DNA from: JAHEJB01 sp041748175
Lineage (GTDB): Bacteria; Bacteroidota; Rhodothermia; Rhodothermales; Rubricoccaceae
DNA length: 18,744 bases
Direction of reading: 5' to 3'
NCBI GenBank assembly: GCA_041748175.1
Contig: JBGTDU010000147.1
Coordinates: forward strand, 1 to 18,744
Shown: positions 13,605 through 18,744 of the stretch, piece by piece
How positions within the stretch are numbered: the stretch's first letter is position 1
Layout of the letters: every line of letters starts with the position of its first letter
Translations under genes and position numbers: made by a program
Notes under the pieces: model-generated
Told to the model about the DNA's origin: nothing
What the model saw: only the letters and a program-made list of their open reading frames with translations
Database searches by the model: none

Positions 13605-15329
13605 ATGACACGGAAATTTGTCCCCTTGCTTTTTGTTGCGACGTCTGCATTGGCCCAGGCTCCCAACGTCGTCTCTGTTTCACCAAGCAACGAAGCCGTT
13701 GGCGCATCGCGCGACGCCGATTTACTTGTGACGTTCGACACGTCGCTCGACGCTGCAACGGTGGGTTCGGCTTCGTTCCGCGTGTTCGGCCACTGGTCAG
13801 GCCCGATGGCGGGTAGCCTTTCGCTGGAGAGTGGAAATACGGTAATTCGTTTTACCCCCGATGCGAGCTTTCAGGCGGGTGAACGCGTTCTCGTTCAACT
13901 GTCGAGGGCGATCACGGCGGCTGATGGGACGCCTCTCGCACACGGCTACATGTGGGGTTTCTGGTCGGCGTCTTCGTCGGCCCCCATTACATTCGAGGAA
14001 ATTGACCGCTTCAGCACGCGCAGGCCAGGTGACGGTCCTGTCGTCAGTTATGGGGCGTATGGAGCGGACCTGAACAACGATGGTTTCAATGATCTGGCCG
14101 TCGTCAATGAAGTGGCGACGGACATCCGTGTATTTCTGAACGACGGCGCGGGAGGATATGGCTCGTTCGATGTGCTCGCCCTTCCGGATGCATCGGTGCC
14201 GAGTCCGAGCGATGGCGCAGACTTCAACGGTGACGGTGAGCTCGACCTTGTTGTGGGTAGCGCCGCGAGCAACACCATCTCGGTTTTGCTTGGAGATGGT
14301 ATCGGAGACTTCGCTTCGATCCGATCCTTCGCCGGCTTGAGTGGGGGAAACCGTGGAGTGACCGCGGCGGACTTCGACGGAGACGGCTGGGATGACATTG
14401 TCACGTCCAGCGGTAGCACAGATATCCTCTCGCTGTTCCGAGGACGAGGCGACGGTACGTTCGATGCCGCAACGCCCATTCCAGTCGGCGGCTCAAGCCA
14501 ACTGGCAATCGCCTCAGCTGACGCAAACGCAGACGGCATTCTCGACCTTTTCGTGGGTGATTTCAACGGGCACGGGAGACTGCTTCTTGGCGACGGGGAT
14601 GGCGGATTTACCACGACGGCAACATCTGTCCTTTCTCTCGCAGGGGCGTGGATGGCGGCGGCGGGTGACGTGAACGGCGATGGATTTGCCGATGTCACGT
14701 TCGCCAGTTCATTTTCCAACGGCGTTCAGGTTTATTACAGTGATGGCGCGGGTGGCTTTCTGGATGAGGATTTTGTCTCAGCCGGTGAGTTTGGCATCGC
14801 CATGGACCTCGGAGATTTGGACGGTGATGGAGACCTGGACGGCGTCATCAGCAGTGGGGGGTCCGACGATTTCATCGTCCTCGAAAACGTTGCCGGAACT
14901 CTGTCGCCTCGGCAGACCTTGGCGGCGGTCGAAGCTGGATCGTGCGCGACCCTGCACGATCGAGACAACAACGGCACGCTCGATATCACAGGTATCGACG
15001 AAATTGCCGATCTGGTCTTACTGTTCGAATCTGCCATTATCGACGCCACTGAGTCCGCACCCACAACTTCGCAGGTCGAACTCGTGATGTCGGCAAACCC
15101 GTTCACCGACCGCGCGTCCATGACGGTGCGCCTAGACGAAGCGCAAACCATCGTACTCCGCGTCTTCGATGCGCGCGGCAGAGAAGTCGCCACGCTTGTC
15201 ATTCGCGAGCTGACGGCCGGAGAACACCACGTCTTGTGGGATGCCTCAGCTTTTCCCTCGGGCGTCTACATCGTTCGGCTAGACGCGGCCGGACGAAGCA
15301 TCGTTCGACGCATCACGCGGGTTAGTTGA
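13605..15329 (+). CDS. Secreted FG-GAP/VCBS-repeat beta-propeller protein with T9SS sorting domain
   Basis: A 574-residue secreted protein. The signal peptide is MTRKFVPLLFVATSALAQ (1-18). Residues 20-125 form a Big_5 (SbsA-like) Ig domain (VVSVSPSNEAV...FTPDASFQAGERVLVQL). Seven calcium-binding FG-GAP loops of the D-x-[DN]-x-D-G type follow at about 155, 206, 257, 306, 355, 404 and 452, forming one propeller. The last loop, DRDNNGTLD, deviates from the consensus. Residues 498-574 are a type A T9SS C-terminal domain (ANPFTDRASMTVRL, VFDARGREVATLV, LWDASAFPSGVYIVRL), which directs export across the outer membrane and attachment to the cell surface. The likely role is adhesion or surface binding. 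The gene lies head-to-head with the AhpD-like gene. Confidence 0.93.
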   Translation: MTRKFVPLLFVATSALAQAPNVVSVSPSNEAVGASRDADLLVTFDTSLDAATVGSASFRVFGHWSGPMAGSLSLESGNTVIRFTPDASFQAGERVLVQLSRAITAADGTPLAHGYMWGFWSASSSAPITFEEIDRFSTRRPGDGPVVSYGAYGADLNNDGFNDLAVVNEVATDIRVFLNDGAGGYGSFDVLALPDASVPSPSDGADFNGDGELDLVVGSAASNTISVLLGDGIGDFASIRSFAGLSGGNRGVTAADFDGDGWDDIVTSSGSTDILSLFRGRGDGTFDAATPIPVGGSSQLAIASADANADGILDLFVGDFNGHGRLLLGDGDGGFTTTATSVLSLAGAWMAAAGDVNGDGFADVTFASSFSNGVQVYYSDGAGGFLDEDFVSAGEFGIAMDLGDLDGDGDLDGVISSGGSDDFIVLENVAGTLSPRQTLAAVEAGSCATLHDRDNNGTLDITGIDEIADLVLLFESAIIDATESAPTTSQVELVMSANPFTDRASMTVRLDEAQTIVLRVFDARGREVATLVIRELTAGEHHVLWDASAFPSGVYIVRLDAAGRSIVRRITRVS

Positions 15330-15388
15330 GACATCCCGCCAACGCCATGCAATCTTTCTTAGAAAGAGAGGCATTTCGGCCAATGCAT

Positions 15389-15416
15389 GTTGATTTGGTT
15401 CAATCCTGTACCTTGG
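15389..15416 (+). promoter_or_regulatory. Weak promoter candidate for the small membrane protein gene
   Basis: TACCTTGG (15409-15416) matches seven of eight positions of TAnnTTTG, and GTTG (15389-15392) lies 16 bases upstream, shorter than the usual spacing. Transcription would begin near 15422, about 20 bases before the ATG at 15444. Confidence 0.3.
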
Positions 15417-15443
15417 TCGCATTTCACTAAGACCCGAACCGAC

Positions 15444-15890
15444 ATGGTCAAGAACATCCTCGCCGCTGTCGTCGGCTACGTCGCGTTTTTCGTTGCCGCC
15501 TTCGTCCTTTTTTCGGTCGCCTTTGTGATTCTGGGCGTTGATCGCATATATCTGCCCGGCGTGTACAACGTGTCGATGCTCTGGATTGTGGTAATCCTTG
15601 TCCTGAGCTTCTTGGCCGCAGTTTTTGGCGGCTACGTGTGCAAGATGATTGCAAAGAACGACATGGCCGTGAAAATCCTGGCGGGGATCATGCTCGTACT
15701 TGGGCTGATTTTGGCCATCAGCCAGATGATGGCGGCTCCCGAAGATGTCCTTCGCTCCGCCGACATACCCATGATGGAAGCGATGTTTCTAGCTATCCAG
15801 CCAGACTGGGTAGAATTCGTTGTAACGCTGCTGCACGTTGCCGGGGTGTTCGTTGGGGCTGGCCTGAAGAAAACCGGTGGGTTGACGTAG
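15444..15890 (+). CDS. Small four-helix membrane protein of unknown function
   Basis: The product is 148 residues with four hydrophobic segments at about 5-31, 44-66, 77-97 and 122-141. Short charged loops lie between them, including CKMIAKND (66-73) and PEDVLRSADIP (99-109). I do not recognise a family; it resembles small uncharacterised integral membrane proteins common in Bacteroidota. The ATG at 15444 (MVKNILAAVVGYVAFFV) is chosen over one at 15387, because the upstream stretch would place a polar extension before helix 1 and overlaps the promoter candidate. It stands alone, 114 bases after the FG-GAP gene and converging on the defence genes. Confidence 0.75.
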   Translation: MVKNILAAVVGYVAFFVAAFVLFSVAFVILGVDRIYLPGVYNVSMLWIVVILVLSFLAAVFGGYVCKMIAKNDMAVKILAGIMLVLGLILAISQMMAAPEDVLRSADIPMMEAMFLAIQPDWVEFVVTLLHVAGVFVGAGLKKTGGLT

Positions 15891-15897
15891 GGGTTGA

Positions 15898-15912
15898 TCC
15901 CGAAAGACGGGA
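15898..15912. terminator. Small hairpin between convergent genes
   Basis: TCCCG-AAAGA-CGGGA is a five-pair stem with a five-base loop, seven bases after the membrane-protein stop and within the 130-base gap to the DUF262-HNH stop. It has no T-tract on either side, so termination is only a possibility suggested by position. Confidence 0.25.
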
Positions 15913-16020
15913 CGATTGCTGGCCGGGGTGGTGCATTTTCATTTGATCACTGCCGCCTTGGAGCTCGTCGGTCGTCTGGTCGAGCCTTTACTCCACGCTC
16001 GGAGCTGTGGCACGCCCATA

Positions 16021-17178
16021 TTATCGGTTGCCTTTGGCGCGATTGTGAGTAATGCAAAGCATCTGGCAGTTCTTGGCCGAACTTTCGCCGCCCTTGCTCC
16101 ATGCGGCAACGTGGTCGGCGTCCATTTCGTCGAACTTGTAAATCCTGCTCTTGTTCGCACCGTGCCCAATCGCGCAGAGCGGACAGTTGGACTCGCCCTT
16201 GCCCTCGGCTGCTTGCGTCTGCTTAGCGTACGTGGCCCGCTTTACAGGCGTCTCGAATACCCGGACGTCCAACAACTTCTTGTCGATCGAGCCGCCCAAT
16301 AGATACTCGAAGATTCCCTTGCGGCTTTTCACGAAGTCGTCGGCAGCGAGCATCTTAACATCGTCCGACATCTTCTTCGGATCGTAGGACTTGCCGTGGT
16401 GCTTTTCGTACAGCCTGCCCCACTCCAACCCCTTCATCTCTGGGAGAACGTCGACAAACACCGTGGACACCCAATCGATCACGCTGTTGAAGTAGGTCAT
16501 CAACTCATTGATGTCGCCTACATAGCGATGAGCGCTCATGTAGCCGCCGATATCGCCCCTGCTCACCCATTCCAGCGCCCGCTCCAGGAACTCCTGCCGG
16601 TTTGCACTGCCCTTGATGTACGCGCTCCATTTCTGGATATTCGCGTTTTGGCTGTTACTGAACTCCGCCTTCGCAAGCGTCACAAACGGCCCGGAATAGA
16701 TCGCGTTTAGGAGCTCTTGGGAGTTGAGAGGCACGCCTGCGATGTTGATCGTCTCAAACCACTGCTTGATCTCGGTCTCCGTGCCCTCGCACTCGTAGAT
16801 CAGCAGCTTCGAGGCCTGGATCTTGGCTTGTTGGTCGCCGGGCAGGCTGTCGAAGTATTTCGGGTTGCCGCTCTCCATGATCGCGAACTTGCCCGTCACG
16901 AACCGCCCGATGCTAGTGATTCGCTGCTGGCCGTCCAGCACCTCAAATTCGTCCTCGCCGACCTTGTTGAAATAGATCAAACCGAGTGGATATCCCTTCA
17001 GCAGAGACTCGATGACCGCCGATTCTCTCTTGCCCTCGTAGATATAGTTCCGCTGGTACTCCGGTTGAATGGTGAGCTTTCCGCTCAGCCCGAACAGCCC
17101 TTTGCCCTCCAACTGGTTGTATACAAACCCGTCGCAGATCTTGGCGACGGTGATGTCGGTTTTCAGCGTGGTCTTCAC
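16021..17178 (-). CDS. DUF262-HNH endonuclease (GmrSD-related), putative restriction partner of the adjacent methyltransferase
   Basis: The 385-residue protein has an N-terminal DUF262 (ParB/GmrS-like NTP-handling) domain with IQPEYQRNYIYEGKRES (37-53), GLIYFNKVG (66-74), the hallmark DGQQRITS (82-89) and ETINIAGVPLNSQELLNAIY (142-161). The C-terminus is an HNH nuclease: Cys332/Cys335 (CPLC), DADHVAAWSKGG (353-364) with catalytic His356, then NCQMLCITHNRAKGN (370-384) with Asn370, Cys375 and His378. DUF262 plus nuclease occurs in GmrSD, SspE and BrxU-type defence enzymes that respond to modified DNA. The start is GTG 17178, supported by AAGAGGTG seven bases upstream. It lies 20 bases after the methyltransferase stop, so the two form one transcription unit. 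Confidence 0.88.
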   Translation of the reverse strand: MKTTLKTDITVAKICDGFVYNQLEGKGLFGLSGKLTIQPEYQRNYIYEGKRESAVIESLLKGYPLGLIYFNKVGEDEFEVLDGQQRITSIGRFVTGKFAIMESGNPKYFDSLPGDQQAKIQASKLLIYECEGTETEIKQWFETINIAGVPLNSQELLNAIYSGPFVTLAKAEFSNSQNANIQKWSAYIKGSANRQEFLERALEWVSRGDIGGYMSAHRYVGDINELMTYFNSVIDWVSTVFVDVLPEMKGLEWGRLYEKHHGKSYDPKKMSDDVKMLAADDFVKSRKGIFEYLLGGSIDKKLLDVRVFETPVKRATYAKQTQAAEGKGESNCPLCAIGHGANKSRIYKFDEMDADHVAAWSKGGESSAKNCQMLCITHNRAKGNR

Positions 17179-17185
17179 TTTTTCG

Positions 17186-17193
17186 CACCTCTT
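17186..17193 (-). promoter_or_regulatory. Ribosome binding site deciding the GTG start of the DUF262-HNH gene
   Basis: On the minus strand AAGAGGTG stands seven bases before GTG 17178, within the 20-base gap after the methyltransferase stop. It explains why a GTG is used and suggests independent ribosome loading for the nuclease. Confidence 0.5.
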
Positions 17194-17198
17194 GCAGA

Positions 17199-18431
17199 TC
17201 AGGTGCGGCGGCGGCGGCGGATGAGGATTCTGTGGTAGGAAAGCACGAAATACTCGGCACCGACAATGTAGTATGTCCGGCCAGTTGGCGGCTTATCAAC
17301 CTTTATTGCGGGAGCGTCATTGAGCTTTGTGACATCGCTCCTTTTGCCGTCCTTGCTGACTTGGATCTGTCTTGGATACTCCTTACATGATGCGCCGAAT
17401 GTGCTGGTCGTGATCCCGCGGATTTCGAACTGGTCTGGGTTGTACTTGTCGAGAAAGGTGATGGGGACTCCCATGGCACCGTCGTAATCACTTGGGATTG
17501 CGTCGGTGAACGGCACTTCGATCGCATTGAAGTTGTCGTACCGGTCGTATGCCGCCTTGCCCTTGATCTGCGTGTGTTTGCTGAACCGCAAGTTGTCTTC
17601 CATAGTCATAAGGGGCAGCTTCTCGTGGCGGCGTCCATGATCCATATTCGTCCACCAGCGAACGCCCTTGACTCGGATGTACTTCACTCCATTCTTGTCA
17701 ACGCGCGAACCCGCCGCGTTCAACGGATAGTGGTCTGGAACGCGGAACTCGCGGTCGCCGCTGCGGATGGTGACGCCCAACCATAGCTTGTCGGCTTTGA
17801 TGAGTGGAAAGATTTCCTTGTAGGTGATCGACTGGACGTTTCCGATGATGATGAACGTCTTCCCGTGCTCCACGAGTTGGGCGACGTACTCGCGAAAGAG
17901 GGAGAACGGCGGGTTGGTCACGACCATGTCCGCCTCTTTCAGAAGCGCGATGCACGCGGGGCTGCGGAAGTCGCCCCCAGGGTACTTGTCGTTGCCTTTC
18001 AGGGATGTTCTAGCGGCCTTGTTCTTCTTGAGAAAAAGCTCGACGTCAGTTATGTTCGCAGCGCCGTCGCCGTCCTCATCTTTCACATGGTCGAGGATGA
18101 CGGCAAGGGCCTTTGGTTTCTTGCGCGTGCCATTTCCCTTGTTGTATTCCGGGAACAACGTGCCCTGGCCGGCGATGGGCGAGCCGTCGTAGCTGGTGGT
18201 GATGAGCTTCCTGAGGCCGAGCTTGTTGAAGTTGGCGGCGAAGTACTTGAAGAAGTTGCTCTCGAAAGGGTCGTCGCAATTGCAGTAGACGACCTTGTCG
18301 CGGAATGTATCGGGGCCTAACTCCAGGTAGGCCTCGACCTCTTTCTGTATGTCGACGTACTGGGTATAGAACTCGTCCTTCTTGGCCGCCCTGGCGTCGC
18401 CCAGACCTCGATTCATCGGCTTGCTTTTCAT
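17199..18431 (-). CDS. EcoRI-family adenine-specific DNA methyltransferase
   Basis: The 410-residue product transfers methyl from S-adenosylmethionine to adenine N6 in DNA. The N-terminus KKDEFYTQYVDIQKEVEAYL (17-36) is typical of the M.EcoRI family (PF13651). CNCDDPFESNFF (50-61) is the SAM-binding motif I region, GDFRSPACIALL (153-164) the substrate-side segment, and NPPF (173-176) the catalytic motif IV. Length is somewhat above M.EcoRI (about 325), with extra sequence after residue 320. The C-terminus ends in five arginines encoded by a CGC repeat. Starts: ATG 18431 has AAGGAAG eleven bases upstream; ATG 18416 fits the family's MN start; GTG 18467 is also possible. It is followed by the DUF262-HNH nuclease and no PD-(D/E)xK enzyme is present. 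Confidence 0.9.
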   Translation of the reverse strand: MKSKPMNRGLGDARAAKKDEFYTQYVDIQKEVEAYLELGPDTFRDKVVYCNCDDPFESNFFKYFAANFNKLGLRKLITTSYDGSPIAGQGTLFPEYNKGNGTRKKPKALAVILDHVKDEDGDGAANITDVELFLKKNKAARTSLKGNDKYPGGDFRSPACIALLKEADMVVTNPPFSLFREYVAQLVEHGKTFIIIGNVQSITYKEIFPLIKADKLWLGVTIRSGDREFRVPDHYPLNAAGSRVDKNGVKYIRVKGVRWWTNMDHGRRHEKLPLMTMEDNLRFSKHTQIKGKAAYDRYDNFNAIEVPFTDAIPSDYDGAMGVPITFLDKYNPDQFEIRGITTSTFGASCKEYPRQIQVSKDGKRSDVTKLNDAPAIKVDKPPTGRTYYIVGAEYFVLSYHRILIRRRRRT

Positions 18432-18473
18432 GGCGCGATTGGCTTCCTTGGGTTTCCTTGACGTCACTTCGGG

Positions 18474-18584
18474 CTAACTTCGGATTATACCGCCCAATTC
18501 GGTACCATCAGAAAGAAATTGAATGGTATCGGGAATCCGCTCGGCCAGCACATTGCTTTGAGCGATTTCGCTCGCGTTGCTCAT
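18474..18584 (-). CDS. Small ORF (36 residues) with a consensus ribosome binding site; possibly a remnant or leader peptide
   Basis: ATG 18584 follows AAAGGAGG at a spacing of five bases, the best Shine-Dalgarno site in the window. It lies 12 bases after the stop of the GNAT gene. The product begins MSNASEIAQSNVLAERIP and ends GTELGGIIRS before TAG. I recognise no family. The methyltransferase promoter (TATAAT on the minus strand at 18489-18484) lies inside its 3' end. Either it is a real short peptide co-translated with the acetyltransferase, or it is the 5' remainder of a gene that was cut by insertion of the methyltransferase-nuclease pair. Confidence 0.45.
   Translation of the reverse strand: MSNASEIAQSNVLAERIPDTIQFLSDGTELGGIIRS
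18484..18528 (-). promoter_or_regulatory. Promoter with overlapping inverted repeats upstream of the methyltransferase
   Basis: The minus strand has a perfect TATAAT (18489-18484). The hexamer about 17 bases upstream is a poor match to TTGACA. Overlapping it are two inverted repeats: TACCG/CGGTA (18488-18504) and TACCAT/ATGGTA (18503-18528), which share the central GGTACC. Such symmetry at a restriction-modification promoter suggests a controlling protein or methyltransferase autoregulation. The TATAAT type differs from the TAnnTTTG promoters of the rest of the window, suggesting foreign origin. Confidence 0.45.
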
Positions 18585-18596
18585 GCGGTCCTCCTT

Positions 18597-18744
18597 TTAC
18601 AAGCGTAGGTAGAAGTGCAGATAGGATTCCTCGCGGTCGTATCCGAGCGAATCATAGAGCGCCCGAGCTACCAGATTGTCTCGCTCCGTGGCGAGTTCGA
18701 TAGCTACGGCCCCAGTTGAAACGGCAAACTCCCGGGCCGCGTCC
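18597..18744 (-). CDS. GNAT-family N-acetyltransferase, C-terminal fragment (5' end outside window)
   Basis: The last 48 residues before the TAA at 18599-18597 are visible. They contain VAIELATERDN and NLVARALYDSLGY, the motif B region of GNAT enzymes (N-x2-A-x2-LY-x3-GY), and end in SYLHFYLRL. The enzyme would use acetyl-CoA; the substrate cannot be told from the fragment. It is followed 12 bases later by the small ORF. Confidence 0.8.
   Translation of the reverse strand, partial: DAAREFAVSTGAVAIELATERDNLVARALYDSLGYDREESYLHFYLRL

Noticed and set aside
14048..14719. Minus-strand open frame rich in Ser and Pro
   Set aside because: It is antisense to the FG-GAP repeats; its repetitive look comes from the calcium-loop codons on the other strand.
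15353..15367. TCTTTC-TTA-GAAAGA hairpin after the FG-GAP gene
   Set aside because: The stem is short and AT-rich with no T-tract, too weak to call a terminator.
1..18744. CRISPR array, tRNA, rRNA or integron attC sites
   Set aside because: No regularly spaced direct repeats, no cloverleaf and no paired attC core sites were seen on reading both strands.

Overview
The window is high-GC DNA (high fifties by eye) from a member of the Bacteroidota/FCB group, most likely Rhodothermota or a close relative. Three things point there: a secreted FG-GAP protein with a type IX secretion (T9SS) C-terminal sorting domain; the start of a secreted protein with the 'ADDFSDGDF' N-terminus typical of lamin-tail-domain proteins of that group; and promoter-like sites of the TTG-N19..21-TAnnTTTG type used by its sigma factor. 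Placement below phylum level is inference.

Layout. (1) 1-5515, all minus strand: a cut-off secreted protein, a BNR/Asp-box propeller protein in more AT-rich DNA, an M20 amidohydrolase, a GCS2-type carboxylate-amine ligase and an acidic protein of unknown function. (2) 5652-7692, plus strand: isoaspartyl dipeptidase (iadA) followed 25 bases later by cyanophycinase (cphB). Together they would take cyanophycin to beta-Asp-Arg and then to free Asp and Arg. No cyanophycin synthetase is in the window. (3) 7749-9722, minus strand: a secreted seven-bladed RCC1 protein and a hemolysin III/PAQR membrane protein. (4) 9768-11531, plus strand: a secreted peptidase M49-like metalloprotein. (5) 11550-12142, minus strand: a dinJ-yafQ toxin-antitoxin pair with an operator-like palindrome, then a 300-base stretch without a gene. 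(6) 12442-15890: a DUF1304 membrane protein and an AhpD-like peroxidase-related enzyme (minus), a T9SS FG-GAP protein and a small four-helix membrane protein (plus). (7) 16021-18744, minus strand: the end of a GNAT acetyltransferase, a 36-codon small ORF with a consensus ribosome binding site, an EcoRI-family adenine methyltransferase and a DUF262-HNH nuclease. The last two look like a modification-nuclease defence pair.

The items most worth attention are the methyltransferase/DUF262-HNH pair with its promoter and inverted repeats buried in a small ORF, the cyanophycin catabolic pair, and the isoaspartyl dipeptidase, in which the normally carboxylated metal-bridging lysine is replaced by glutamate.
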